Assembly (NCBI GenBank): GCA_017539645.1 | Contig: JAFYCM010000013.1 | Span: 1 to 64,000, forward strand | Length of the DNA: 64,000 nt | Direction: 5' to 3' | DNA from: Bacteroidales bacterium | GTDB lineage: Bacteria; Bacteroidota; Bacteroidia; Bacteroidales; Marinilabiliaceae | Shown here: one piece after another, positions 43,903-52,825 of the stretch | Numbering within the stretch: the stretch's first letter is position 1 | How the letters are laid out: each line of letters starts with the position of its first letter | The notes under the pieces: generated by a model | Databases searched by the model: none | Told to the model about the DNA's origin: nothing | What the model saw: only the letters and a program-made list of their open reading frames with translations | Made by a program: the position numbers and the translations under genes

Positions 43903-45234
43903 ATGAAACTTTGGGACAAGGGTTACAACGTCGATAAAAAGATAGAAGAATTTACCATCGGACTCGATAATGTGCTCGATATTAATCTTGCGCCTTATGA
44001 TGTGCTTGGTACTATGGCACATATCACTATGCTCGAAACTATCAATCTGCTCACTAAAGATGAGTTGAAGCTGCTCCTTGCTGAGCTGAAGGAAATTTAC
44101 AAGCAGGCAGTCGATGGTAAGTTTGTCATAGAAGATGGCATTGAAGACGTTCATTCTCAGGTAGAATTGATGCTCACTCGCAAACTTGGCGACATTGGCA
44201 AGAAGGTCCACAGCGGTCGTTCGCGTAACGATCAAGTGCTGCTCGACTTGAAACTTTTTGCGCGTGCCGAAGTTGAGAAAATAGCGCAGAAAGTGCAGCG
44301 CCTCTTTGCCGAACTTCAGCGTAAGAGCGAGCAATATAAAGATATACTTATCCCAGGCTATACGCATTTGCAAGTGGCTATGCCATCGTCGTTTGGCTTG
44401 TGGTTTGGTGCATACGCCGAGAGCCTTTGCGACGATATGGTTATGCTTAACGCTGCGTGGGACGTCTGCAATCAGAATCCGCTCGGTGCTGCAGCAGGCT
44501 ACGGCTCATCGTTCCCGCTCAACCGCACGCTCACGACTAAACTCCTCGGTTTTGCCGACTTGAACTACAACGTTGTCTACGCTCAGATGGGCCGCGGCAA
44601 AACAGAGCGCATCATCGGATTTGCTCTTGCTTCGCTTGGCGAGACTATCGGCCGTTTGGCTATGGATGCGTGCCTCTATAATAGTCAGAACTTCGGTTTC
44701 GTGCATCTGCCCAAGACCATGACGACGGGTTCGAGCATCATGCCGCACAAGAAAAATCCTGACGTTTTTGAACTTATTCGCGCTCATTGCAACAAAATTC
44801 AGGGCGTACCTAATACTATTCGTCTGATTACTGGCAACTTACCTTCGGGCTATTTCCGCGACATGCAGATTATAAAAGAGGTCTTCGTGCCAGTTTTTGC
44901 CGAGATGAATGACATTCTTGATATTACTGCGTATGCCATTGAAAATATGGAGGTTGAGCGCGATATTATGAACGATCCTAAATATAAACTCGCGTTCAGC
45001 GTCGAGGAGGTCAATCGTCTTGCATCTGAGGGCGTACCTTTCCGCGATGCCTACAAGCAAGTTGGTATGGCGATTGAGCGAGGCGAGTTCGACTTCCACG
45101 GCGAGCTTCACCACACGCACGAAGGCTCTATCGGCAACCTCTGCAATGATAAAATTGCAGCCAAGATGCAGCGCATTGTCGATCGTTTCTCGTTTGCACA
45201 AGTTCATAGCGCCATCGACGCATTGTTGAAGTAG
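43903..45234 (+). CDS. argH: Argininosuccinate lyase
   Basis: ArgH splits argininosuccinate to arginine and fumarate, the last step. The 443-residue fumarase-superfamily enzyme shows DVHSQVELMLTRKLGDIGKKVHSGRSRNDQV, HLQVAMPSSFGLW with the conserved His, and the signature GSSIMPHKKNPDVFELIRA. argG, argC, argD and the acyltransferase genes are not in the window, so the rest of the pathway must lie elsewhere. The Nudix gene follows after 13 bp and may be cotranscribed. Confidence 0.95.
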   Translation: MKLWDKGYNVDKKIEEFTIGLDNVLDINLAPYDVLGTMAHITMLETINLLTKDELKLLLAELKEIYKQAVDGKFVIEDGIEDVHSQVELMLTRKLGDIGKKVHSGRSRNDQVLLDLKLFARAEVEKIAQKVQRLFAELQRKSEQYKDILIPGYTHLQVAMPSSFGLWFGAYAESLCDDMVMLNAAWDVCNQNPLGAAAGYGSSFPLNRTLTTKLLGFADLNYNVVYAQMGRGKTERIIGFALASLGETIGRLAMDACLYNSQNFGFVHLPKTMTTGSSIMPHKKNPDVFELIRAHCNKIQGVPNTIRLITGNLPSGYFRDMQIIKEVFVPVFAEMNDILDITAYAIENMEVERDIMNDPKYKLAFSVEEVNRLASEGVPFRDAYKQVGMAIERGEFDFHGELHHTHEGSIGNLCNDKIAAKMQRIVDRFSFAQVHSAIDALLK

Positions 45235-45247
45235 CATATATATAGGT

Positions 45248-45775
45248 ATGTATACATACGAATATCCTCGCCCCGCCGTCACTACCGATTGCTTGATTTT
45301 TGGTTTCGATGCTAATGGTCAACTTCACCTTTTGTTGGTTGAGCGTGGCAATGAACCATATCGTGGCAAGTGGGCGTTCCCTGGCGGTTTTCTCGATATG
45401 GATGAAACTGCCGAAGCGTGTGCTCTGCGTGAGCTCCAAGAAGAAACTAGCTTGACAAACGTTCGCGTTATGCAGTTGCAAGCATTCTCTGCTGTCAACC
45501 GCGATCCGCGTGGGCGCACTATAACTATTGCATATATATCTATAGTAGATATGGCTAAGTGTAAGCCCATTGCTGGCGATGATGCCGCTAAGGTTCAGTG
45601 GTTTCCAGTGTCGCAGTTGCCGCCGCTTGCATTCGACCATGCTGATATTCTGAAGGCAGCTTTTGCTAAGCTAAGAACGTTTATTAGCGATAATTATGCA
45701 TATATAAACAACGAATCGCCGCTATCCGACGAAGAGATACAAGCGTTGTTCGCTAATAGAATCAAGCATAGTTAA
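45248..45775 (+). CDS. Nudix hydrolase
   Basis: Nudix enzymes cleave nucleoside diphosphates linked to another group. The 175-residue protein has a complete Nudix box, GFLDMDETAEACALRELQEET (about residues 55-75), with the REXXEE metal-binding core. The N-terminus, YEYPRPAVTTDCLIFGFDANGQLHLLLVERGNEPYRGKWAFPGG, resembles ADP-ribose and NUDT-like hydrolases and the Nudix part of NrtR regulators, but no winged-helix tail is visible. The substrate is not clear. It lies 13 bp after argH. Confidence 0.88.
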   Translation: MYTYEYPRPAVTTDCLIFGFDANGQLHLLLVERGNEPYRGKWAFPGGFLDMDETAEACALRELQEETSLTNVRVMQLQAFSAVNRDPRGRTITIAYISIVDMAKCKPIAGDDAAKVQWFPVSQLPPLAFDHADILKAAFAKLRTFISDNYAYINNESPLSDEEIQALFANRIKHS

Positions 45776-45844
45776 TTTTTGTTATAAATTACGTTTGATA
45801 GCCAGAAATGGCAAAGATGGCAGAAAACGAATAAATATTTGGTG

Positions 45845-45852
45845 TACCTTTG
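45845..45852 (+). promoter_or_regulatory. -7 promoter element for ahcY
   Basis: TACCTTTG is a perfect TAnnTTTG match. The start near 45859 lies after a possible GTG start at 45839 and before the ATG at 45875, which fixes the ahcY start. No S-adenosylhomocysteine or SAM riboswitch fold is apparent in the short leader. Confidence 0.65.
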
Positions 45853-45874
45853 CCGCTCGAAAGTTAACACGGAA

Positions 45875-47299
45875 ATGATAGAGTACGTAGACAATCAAGA
45901 ATACCAATACAAGGTAGCGAACATTAATCTCGCAGATTTTGGTCGTAAGGAAATTAGTATCTCCGAAGTTGAGATGCCAGGTCTTATGGCTTTGCGCGAG
46001 CGTTATGCTGGTCAGAAACCTTTGAAAGGTGCTCGTATTACGGGTTCTCTTCACATGACTATTCAAACAGCAGTGCTCATCGAGACTCTTGTGGCTCTCG
46101 GTGCTGATGTTCGTTGGTGTTCATGTAATATTTATAGTACTCAAGATCATGCTGCTGCAGCTATAGCAAAAGCTGGTGTTCCGGTATTTGCATGGAAGGG
46201 CGAAACGCTCGCAGAGTATTGGTGGTGTACGCTTCAGGCTCTCGATTTTGGTAATGGCCTTGGTCCAAACCTAATCGTTGATGATGGTGGCGATGCTACA
46301 TTGCTCATCCATAAAGGTGTAGAGGCAGAGAAGGATCCTTCTATTCTTGCTAAAGATTATAGCAATTGTGGTGAAGATTTTCGAGAGTTGATAGAACTCA
46401 TTCGTTCTGTTCAAGGCCGTAAAGGTTACTGGACGAGCGTTGCCAAAGGCGTTAGGGGTGTAAGTGAGGAGACTACTACGGGCGTTCATCGTCTCTATCA
46501 GATGATGGAGCGCGGCGAACTTCTCTTCCCGGCTATCAATGTTAATGACTCAGTTACCAAGAGTAAATTCGATAACCTCTATGGCTGCCGCGAAAGTCTT
46601 GCCGATGGTATCAAGCGCGGTACCGATGTGATGATTGCTGGTAAAGTTGCAGTGGTTTGTGGCTACGGCGATGTGGGTAAGGGGTGTGCGCAAAGTATGC
46701 GAGGCTTCGGTGCTCGTGTAATAGTTACTGAAATCGATCCAATTTGCGCGCTCCAAGCTTCTATGGAAGGCTTCGAAGTTAAGACTGTTGATGATGTTGT
46801 TGAACAAGGTGATATTTTCGTTACTTGCACTGGCAACTGCGATATTATCACGCTTGAGCATATGCAAAAGATGAAAGATCAAGCCATCGTTTGCAATATT
46901 GGTCACTTCGATAATGAGATTCAAGTAAGCCGTTTGGAGGCTCTTGAAGGTATAAAAGTTGAAAATATTAAGCCGCAGGTTGATAAATATATATTCCCTG
47001 ACGGACATAGTATAATTTTGCTGAGCAAAGGTCGCTTAGTAAACCTTGGCAATGCAACAGGTCACCCAAGTTTTGTGATGAGCAACTCATTTACAAATCA
47101 GACCCTGGCACAAATGGAGTTGTGGGCAAAACCATACAAAGTTGGTGTTTACCGCTTGCCAAAAGAATTGGACGAAGAAGTAGCGCGTTTGCATCTTGCA
47201 AAGCTTGGCGTTCATCTGACGCAGCTTACGCAGAAGCAAGCAGACTACATAGGTGTGAAAGTTGAAGGCCCGTTCAAGGCCGATTACTATAGATATTAA
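45875..47299 (+). CDS. ahcY: Adenosylhomocysteinase
   Basis: AhcY reversibly hydrolyses S-adenosylhomocysteine to adenosine and homocysteine, clearing the product of methylation reactions such as the RlmI one. The 474-residue protein has [32 protein letters not shown], the NAD-binding [20 protein letters not shown], and the C-terminal ending [12 protein letters not shown]. The ATG at 45875 gives the usual N-terminus (start near [14 protein letters not shown]). It is monocistronic, with its own promoter and a terminator at 47342-47373. Confidence 0.96.
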   Translation: MIEYVDNQEYQYKVANINLADFGRKEISISEVEMPGLMALRERYAGQKPLKGARITGSLHMTIQTAVLIETLVALGADVRWCSCNIYSTQDHAAAAIAKAGVPVFAWKGETLAEYWWCTLQALDFGNGLGPNLIVDDGGDATLLIHKGVEAEKDPSILAKDYSNCGEDFRELIELIRSVQGRKGYWTSVAKGVRGVSEETTTGVHRLYQMMERGELLFPAINVNDSVTKSKFDNLYGCRESLADGIKRGTDVMIAGKVAVVCGYGDVGKGCAQSMRGFGARVIVTEIDPICALQASMEGFEVKTVDDVVEQGDIFVTCTGNCDIITLEHMQKMKDQAIVCNIGHFDNEIQVSRLEALEGIKVENIKPQVDKYIFPDGHSIILLSKGRLVNLGNATGHPSFVMSNSFTNQTLAQMELWAKPYKVGVYRLPKELDEEVARLHLAKLGVHLTQLTQKQADYIGVKVEGPFKADYYRY

Positions 47300-47341
47300 T
47301 CAGCCCTTTTTTAATTTGGAAGTTGATAATTTGTGTGTGTT

Positions 47342-47373
47342 CCCCCGCTGAAGTGATTTCGGCGGGGTTTTTA
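47342..47373 (+). terminator. Rho-independent terminator after ahcY
   Basis: CCCCGCTGAA and TTTCGGCGGGG form a GC-rich stem of about nine pairs around a short GTGA-type loop. It is followed by TTTTTATTT. It lies 43 bp after the ahcY stop. Confidence 0.85.
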
Positions 47374-47606
47374 TTTCTATTTATCTACATTTTTATCTGA
47401 GCTTCGTTGAAAACGCGTTGATAAAATGTTCATAAGATCAAAACTGTTGATAACTACGCTATCTGCGAGTATAACTATACTTATTTATAGATAGATACAC
47501 ATGATGAAAAGTGCGAGCTCCTTTTGTAAGTATGAATATTATGGTGAAAAAATTAGTGTAAAAAGATTACTTTCGCACAAATTTTTTTGTCAAAAAGAAG
47601 AAGACA
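47374..47606. other. AT-rich region upstream of parAB with DnaA-box-like 9-mers
   Basis: The stretch has no gene. It holds three related 9-mers, (C/T)GTT(G/C)ATAA, at 47416-47424, 47427-47435 and 47445-47453. The last, TGTTGATAA, differs by one base from the DnaA box TGTGGATAA read in this direction. TACTTTCG at 47569-47576 is a one-mismatch -7 element for parA. No parS (TGTTTCACGTGAAACA-like) site was seen. Confidence 0.35.
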
Positions 47607-48380
47607 ATGACCAAAGTTATAGCAATAGCAAATCAAAAAGGTGGAGTTGGCAAAACGACAACAGCTATCAACTTAGCTGCAAGTTTGGCCGTGCTTGAGA
47701 AAAAAGTGCTTGTAATCGACGCTGATGCGCAAGCAAATACGACATCGGGTTTGGGTTTTGACTTACGCGAAGAGCGCCCGACCATATACGAATGCATGGT
47801 TGACGGAATAGACCCGAACGAAGCTGTGCTTAAGTGCGAAGAAATTGAAAATCTTTACGTTTTGCCTTCGCACATCGACCTTGTTGGTGCTGAAGTTCAG
47901 ATGATGAACATGACCGACCGCGAGAAAATCATGAAACGCATGGTTAGTCGCCTCGACCAATCTTATGACTACATACTTATCGACTGTAGCCCGTCGCTTG
48001 GTTTGATTACGGTAAATGCCCTTACAGTGTCGAATTCGGTCATCGTGCCTGTTCAGTGTGAATATTTCGCACTCGAAGGTTTGGGTAAGTTGCTCAATAC
48101 TATTCGCTTGATACAGAAACGCTTGAATCCTGAACTTGAGATTGAAGGTTTCTTGCTGACCATGTACGATCAGCGTACGTCATTGTCTAACCAAGTGTTG
48201 GATGAAGTGAAGAAAAACTTCCAAGACATGGTTTTCAATACGTTAATTACGCGTAACGTACGTTTGAGCGAAGCTCCGAGCCATGGTCAAGCAGCCATTT
48301 TGTACGATGCTGCATCGAAGGGTGCGCAGAACTACTTGAGCTTAGCAAAAGAATTGTTGGAAAAGAATTCAAAAAAATAG
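47607..48380 (+). CDS. parA: Chromosome-partitioning ATPase ParA (Soj)
   Basis: ParA is a DNA-binding ATPase that moves ParB-bound origins apart. The 257-residue protein carries the deviant Walker A KGGVGKTTTAINLAASL at the N-terminus, VIDADAQANTTSGLG, and ILIDCSPSLGLITVNAL (Walker B). It has no extra N-terminal DNA-binding domain, so it is a chromosomal Soj type rather than a plasmid type Ia. parB begins two bases after its stop. The terminator of ahcY separates it from the gene before. Confidence 0.95.
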   Translation: MTKVIAIANQKGGVGKTTTAINLAASLAVLEKKVLVIDADAQANTTSGLGFDLREERPTIYECMVDGIDPNEAVLKCEEIENLYVLPSHIDLVGAEVQMMNMTDREKIMKRMVSRLDQSYDYILIDCSPSLGLITVNALTVSNSVIVPVQCEYFALEGLGKLLNTIRLIQKRLNPELEIEGFLLTMYDQRTSLSNQVLDEVKKNFQDMVFNTLITRNVRLSEAPSHGQAAILYDAASKGAQNYLSLAKELLEKNSKK

Positions 48381-48381
48381 A

Positions 48382-49284
48382 ATGGCGAAGAAATTTGGCT
48401 TGAGCCGCGGTATGGCTGACATACTCGGCGAAAACTACGTTGATGTTGCTCCCGAAACAGCGCAGGCAGAAAAGACTGAGATAGACGTTAATCTTATTGA
48501 TGCGAACCCTTGGCAGCCGCGTACGGAGTTCGAAGACGATAAACTCGAAGAACTTTCGGCGTCTATCAAAGCAAATGGTATTATTCAACCCTTGGTGTTG
48601 CGTCGCAATGGTGAAAGGTATCAGATAATTGCGGGCGAGCGTCGTTTCCGTGCAGCCAAGAAAGCAGGTCTCACGGCAGTTCCGGCTGTCATTCGTGAAC
48701 TCGACGATAGCAAGATGCTCGAGGTTGCGTTGATTGAGAATATTCAACGTGCCGACTTGAACCCGATAGAAGAAGCCATTAGCTATCAGCGTCTTATCGA
48801 AGAGTGTCAAGTTACACAAGAGGAGATGGCAAACCGCGTAGGTAAAAACCGCTCTACCATCACCAACTTCTTGCGTTTGCTCAAGTTGCCCAAAGAGATT
48901 CAAGAAGGTCTGCGTCGTCGCGAGATAACTATGGGACATGCTCGTGCGCTCATAAATATCGAAGATGAAGCCACGCAAATTATGCTCTATCAGCAGACGG
49001 TGGAATATGGCTATTCTGTTCGTCGCGTGGAGGAACTTGTTCGCGAATACAACGAGCGCGGCGAAGATGTTCAAGAAGAACCAGCTGCAGATGCAGTTAA
49101 CGACGAAAACAAGAAAAAATCGTCATTGTCGAACGAATATGTAGCACTCAAGAACCAATTGTCGGAAAAATTGGGTGCGAAAGTGAAATTTCAGCGTGCT
49201 GAGAGTGGCAAAGGTAAAATCACCATACCATTCGCTTCGGATGCCGATTTGGAACGAATAATTTCTGTTCTTGATAAATTATAA
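48382..49284 (+). CDS. parB: Chromosome-partitioning protein ParB (Spo0J)
   Basis: ParB binds parS sites and spreads as a CTP-dependent clamp. The 300-residue protein shows ANPWQPRTEF, the CTP-binding GIIQPLVLRRNGERYQIIAGERRFRAAKKAG, and ALIENIQRADLNPIEEA. The helix-turn-helix VTQEEMANRVGKNRSTITNFLRLL follows, and a C-terminal dimer domain (about residues 255-300) ends the protein. A linker rich in Glu and Ala (residues 225-250) precedes it. It is cotranscribed with parA. Confidence 0.95.
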   Translation: MAKKFGLSRGMADILGENYVDVAPETAQAEKTEIDVNLIDANPWQPRTEFEDDKLEELSASIKANGIIQPLVLRRNGERYQIIAGERRFRAAKKAGLTAVPAVIRELDDSKMLEVALIENIQRADLNPIEEAISYQRLIEECQVTQEEMANRVGKNRSTITNFLRLLKLPKEIQEGLRRREITMGHARALINIEDEATQIMLYQQTVEYGYSVRRVEELVREYNERGEDVQEEPAADAVNDENKKKSSLSNEYVALKNQLSEKLGAKVKFQRAESGKGKITIPFASDADLERIISVLDKL

Positions 49285-49291
49285 AGAAGAA

Positions 49292-49999
49292 TTGAAAACC
49301 CTTCGGCTAATTCTTATTTTCCTGACTATCTGTGCGTTCGCGCAAGCCCAAGACACGACGGAGGTTGCGCCTCCCGACACTTTGAGGCTTGTTGATGCTC
49401 AGACAGTGAAAGAAATTGCGAAACCTGCCGTTGGTATAGATACCCTGTTGATACGAGAGGAGGATGGCGTGAAATACGTACGTTCGCTCAACATCAACGA
49501 GCTACATCACTCGCCACACACGGCGACTATGTATGCTGCTATTTTGCCCGGTTTGGGTCAGATATATAATCATAAATATTGGAAATTGCCTTTCCTATAT
49601 GGCGGTGTGGCGGCTCTCTGCTATGCCATACATTTCAATAGTAAATATTATGATTTGTATCACGATGCCTACCGCGACTTTGTTATTCGAGACCCAAACA
49701 ACAAGAGCTACGAGCAAATCATTGCGCGAACTAACTTGACTGTGGAGCAAGTTGAAACTACTTATCAAGCTTGGTTCACAACGGCGCTGAAGAACAAAAA
49801 GGATTTCTATAGGCGCTATCGCGATTTGAGCTATTTTGGTATGGTAGGTCTGTACATCGTTCAGATTATTGATGCGTGTGTAGATGCACATTTCTACGAT
49901 TTCAACGTCAACGACGACCTCTCGTATCGATTTACGCCGATGATTACAGAAGAGTATGGTAGCCCCGTTGTTGGTGCGTCATTGGTTATTCAATTTTGA
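49292..49999 (+). CDS. DUF5683 secreted/membrane protein
   Basis: A 235-residue protein of the DUF5683 family, found next to parB in many Bacteroidota; its function is unknown. A TTG at 49292 is the most likely start because it opens a clean signal peptide (MKTLRLILIFLTICAFAQAQ); no ATG is available. The conserved core is ATMYAAILPGLGQIYNHKYWKLPFLYGGVAALCYAIHF, with a glycine-rich membrane-like segment, and DLSYFGMVGLYIVQIIDACVDAHFYDF, with a second one. It lies 7 bp after parB. Confidence 0.8.
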   Translation: MKTLRLILIFLTICAFAQAQDTTEVAPPDTLRLVDAQTVKEIAKPAVGIDTLLIREEDGVKYVRSLNINELHHSPHTATMYAAILPGLGQIYNHKYWKLPFLYGGVAALCYAIHFNSKYYDLYHDAYRDFVIRDPNNKSYEQIIARTNLTVEQVETTYQAWFTTALKNKKDFYRRYRDLSYFGMVGLYIVQIIDACVDAHFYDFNVNDDLSYRFTPMITEEYGSPVVGASLVIQF

Positions 50000-50016
50000 A
50001 CCAAAATTCTAATATT

Positions 50017-50451
50017 ATGGAGATAAAAGATTATCGCGACTTGAAAAGATTGGTTGTTGAATGGCGTATACAGTATGGCCTCAACCAAGGTAAGATTGCC
50101 GAAAAACTTGGAATCGGGATTAGCCATTTTTCATCAGTATTGAGCGGAAAACAGACCTTCTCGAAGGGCTTGGCAGCGCGAGCTATCTTGCTCGACGAGC
50201 AGTTGCGTGCGGAGAATGGTAAGCCAAAGCGCGAAACGTCGCTTAGCGCAAGTGCAGCTCAAGAGCCAAACACGAAATTGGCTGATATGCGCTACGATGC
50301 CAACGAACAGACGGCGGCTTTCTTGAATATGATCGCAAAATCAAACGAACGCATCGACAAACTGACCGTTGCTATTACGCAACTTATTGCACAAGTGGCA
50401 GAAGATCAGAAGCGTATCGATGAGTTAATCAAGTTGTTGGCAACCCGATAA
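50017..50451 (+). CDS. HTH protein with C-terminal coiled coil
   Basis: A 144-residue protein with an N-terminal Cro/C1-like helix-turn-helix (about residues 10-55, VVEWRIQYGLNQGKIAEKLGIGISHFSSVLSGKQTFSKG). A disordered Ser/Ala-rich linker (65-90) and a C-terminal heptad-like helix (SNERIDKLTVAITQLIAQVAEDQKRIDELIKLL) follow. The latter should form a coiled coil. The ATG at 50017 is preferred over a TTG at 49996 that overlaps the previous gene's stop. The family was not recognised. Its place between DUF5683 and mpl does not reveal a target. Confidence 0.7.
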   Translation: MEIKDYRDLKRLVVEWRIQYGLNQGKIAEKLGIGISHFSSVLSGKQTFSKGLAARAILLDEQLRAENGKPKRETSLSASAAQEPNTKLADMRYDANEQTAAFLNMIAKSNERIDKLTVAITQLIAQVAEDQKRIDELIKLLATR

Positions 50452-50466
50452 TCGGCCATAAATATT

Positions 50467-51828
50467 ATGCGCGTACATTTCATAGCTATAGGCGGCAGTG
50501 TGATGCACAATTTGGCTCTTGCATTGCATGCCAAAGGTTTTCAGGTCAGCGGTTCGGACGATGAATTTTTCGAGCCATCTAAGTCGCGCCTTGCAGCAGC
50601 GGGTTTATTGCCGAGCGAAGCAGGTTGGCACGCTGAGCGAATAACGCCCGACCTCGACGCCGTAATTCTTGGAATGCACGCCATGTCGGACAATCCTGAA
50701 CTTGTTCGCGCTAAAGAACTTGGGCTGAAGGTCTATTCTTTCCCAGAATATTTATACGAGCAGACGCGAGACAAACGTCGCATCGTAGTCGGTGGAAGCC
50801 ATGGCAAGACGACCACCACGTCGATGATTATGTACGTATTGCGCAAACTTGGTCGCGACTTTGACTATATGGTTGGCGCACAGATTGAGGGCTTCGACAC
50901 AATGGTGCGCCTGACGAAAGATGCACCTATAGCAGTCTTCGAAGGTGATGAATACCTATCATCGACGCTCGACAAAACATCTAAATTTCTTCGCTACAAA
51001 CCCGATGTGGCAATAGTTACGGGTATCGCTTGGGATCACATCAACGTATTCCCGACATTCGATAGCTATGTAGATACGTTCCGCAAGTTTGCCCATTCCA
51101 TTGAGCCCAACGGCGAGTATATATATTTCGCCGACGACGAGAATCTAAAGTCGATTGCGGGCGAATTGCGTAGCGATATAACTATAAAACCCTACGCCGC
51201 GCTCAATTACGAAGTTGAAGATGAGCGTGTAGTAGTTGTTGAGGGTGGGAAACGCTACCCGATGAGTGTGTTTGGTAAGCATAATATGCAAAATATGCAT
51301 GCAGCCATGCTTGCGTGCGAAGCCGTTGGTGTAAGCCGCGATGAATTCCTCACAGCCATAAGTACATTCGGCGGCGCAGCAAAGCGTCTTCAAACTCTCT
51401 GCGAAACCTCCGATGCCATAGCATTCTTGGATTTTGCCCATTCGCCATCGAAGTTGCGTGCTACAACGAACGCCGTGCGCGAACGCTATCCGAATCGCAA
51501 AATAGTGGCTGCTATGGAGCTTCACACATTCAGCAGTCTCACGAAAGAATTTTTGCCACAGTATGCGCATTCTATGGATGCAGCTTCTGAGGCTATTGTA
51601 TATTTCAACCCGAGCGAGATTGAGCATAAACGCCTTGCTCCAATTTCTGTCGACGACGTTGCGCAAGCTTTTGATAATGATAAGCTTAGTGTATATACAG
51701 ATACACAAAAAATGGTTGAGCGCCTACGCTCGTTCGACTACGAGAATTCGGTATTGCTAATAATGACGTCGGGCAACTTCTCGGGTCTCGACTTGCGCGA
51801 ATTGGCGAAATCGTTGATATGTAAATGA
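50467..51828 (+). CDS. mpl: UDP-N-acetylmuramate:L-Ala-gamma-D-Glu-meso-DAP ligase
   Basis: Mpl reattaches recycled tripeptide to UDP-MurNAc, saving the steps of MurC-MurD-MurE. The 453-residue Mur ligase has VHFIAIGGSVMHNLALALHAKGFQVSGSDDE at the N-terminus (the MurC-like Rossmann start with Mpl-specific VMHNLA), the ATP loop GGSHGKTTTTSM and FEGDEYLSSTLDK. MurC, the nearest relative, would read GIGGxGMSxLA here. nadK overlaps its stop by four bases. Confidence 0.92.
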   Translation: MRVHFIAIGGSVMHNLALALHAKGFQVSGSDDEFFEPSKSRLAAAGLLPSEAGWHAERITPDLDAVILGMHAMSDNPELVRAKELGLKVYSFPEYLYEQTRDKRRIVVGGSHGKTTTTSMIMYVLRKLGRDFDYMVGAQIEGFDTMVRLTKDAPIAVFEGDEYLSSTLDKTSKFLRYKPDVAIVTGIAWDHINVFPTFDSYVDTFRKFAHSIEPNGEYIYFADDENLKSIAGELRSDITIKPYAALNYEVEDERVVVVEGGKRYPMSVFGKHNMQNMHAAMLACEAVGVSRDEFLTAISTFGGAAKRLQTLCETSDAIAFLDFAHSPSKLRATTNAVRERYPNRKIVAAMELHTFSSLTKEFLPQYAHSMDAASEAIVYFNPSEIEHKRLAPISVDDVAQAFDNDKLSVYTDTQKMVERLRSFDYENSVLLIMTSGNFSGLDLRELAKSLICK

Positions 51829-52712
51829 CAAACAAGCAGTCGGTAATATTATTTGGTAAAAGCATAGAGCCCAAAACCATCGAGATATATGCAACCATAG
51901 CTCAACAAGTGATTGAGCGCGATTGCGAAGTGCTTGTTTTGCCCGAATTATACACCACACTCAGCGCGCAAGAGGCTTTTTCTTCCATACGTATAACACG
52001 TTTCGATGGGCAACCATCGGAGAGTGGCGCTGTGGCTATGCTCTGCGTGGGCGGCGATGGCACGTTTCTCGAAGCTGCGCGCATGACGCTCGGCACCGAC
52101 ATTCCGCTGATGGGCATCAATCGCGGACGCCTTGGTTTCCTTGCCGACGTTGCGCCAGAACAAGTTTCGGAGGCGCTGGATATGCTCTTTTCTGGTTGCT
52201 TCCGCCTTGCTACGCTCGACGTTCTATCATTATATGTAAACGATTCGCGCGAAGCCGTCGACTACGCGGTGAACGAGTTTGCCGTGACGAAGTGCGACAA
52301 TGCATCGATGCTTACCATTCATGCATACGTAGACGGCGAATTCCTCACAACATATTGGGCTGACGGATTGATAGTTGCTACGGCGGCAGGCTCAACGGCA
52401 TATTCGCTATCGGTAGGCGGTCCGATAGTAAGTCCGCAGGCAGCCAACCTTGTACTTACGCCTGTAGCGCCGCACAACTTGAGTTTGCGTCCGCTTGTGT
52501 TGCCGAGCAGTTCGGTGATACAATTGCGCGTGGAAGGTCGTGGCACAAGCATATTGACTTCGCTCGATGGTCGTAATCATATTATGGATAGTGGCTGCCA
52601 ACTTCGCATAGCCAAAACGCCGATGGGTGTAAAAGTTGTGCAGTTGACGAACCACTCATTCTTTGCCGCTCTGCGCGAAAAATTGAAGTGGGGCGCCGAT
52701 GCCCGTAATTAG
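51825..52712 (+). CDS. nadK: NAD kinase
   Basis: NadK makes NADP from NAD and ATP or polyphosphate. The 295-residue protein has MLCVGGDGTFLEAARM, the GGDG nucleotide motif, GINRGRLGFLADV, VNEFAVTKCDNASM and the Gly-rich DGLIVATAAGSTAYSLSVGGPIV. It overlaps mpl by four bases (ATGA), so it is translationally coupled to it. It ends 113 bp before porG. Confidence 0.95.
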   Translation: MTNKQSVILFGKSIEPKTIEIYATIAQQVIERDCEVLVLPELYTTLSAQEAFSSIRITRFDGQPSESGAVAMLCVGGDGTFLEAARMTLGTDIPLMGINRGRLGFLADVAPEQVSEALDMLFSGCFRLATLDVLSLYVNDSREAVDYAVNEFAVTKCDNASMLTIHAYVDGEFLTTYWADGLIVATAAGSTAYSLSVGGPIVSPQAANLVLTPVAPHNLSLRPLVLPSSSVIQLRVEGRGTSILTSLDGRNHIMDSGCQLRIAKTPMGVKVVQLTNHSFFAALREKLKWGADARN

Positions 52713-52825
52713 TTTGTTGAAAAAAAACGTTATTAGCTTGAAATAAAATCCTCAGAATAAAAATAATCCCCCTACTTCGCACTAAAACGCCATTTTGTGC
52801 GTTGTACGTATGAAAAGATTAACCA

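Noticed and set aside
41103..45234. Arginine cluster as a horizontally acquired block
   Set aside because: Codon use (ATA share in argB) matches rimM and other genes on the right side, and the gene types are normal for Bacteroidota.
45776..45874. SAH or SAM riboswitch before ahcY
   Set aside because: The leader after the promoter is only about 16 nt, too short for any known SAH or SAM aptamer.
47501..47698. 65-codon frame upstream of and overlapping parA
   Set aside because: It runs into parA out of frame, lacks domain features, and the region contains the presumptive parA promoter.
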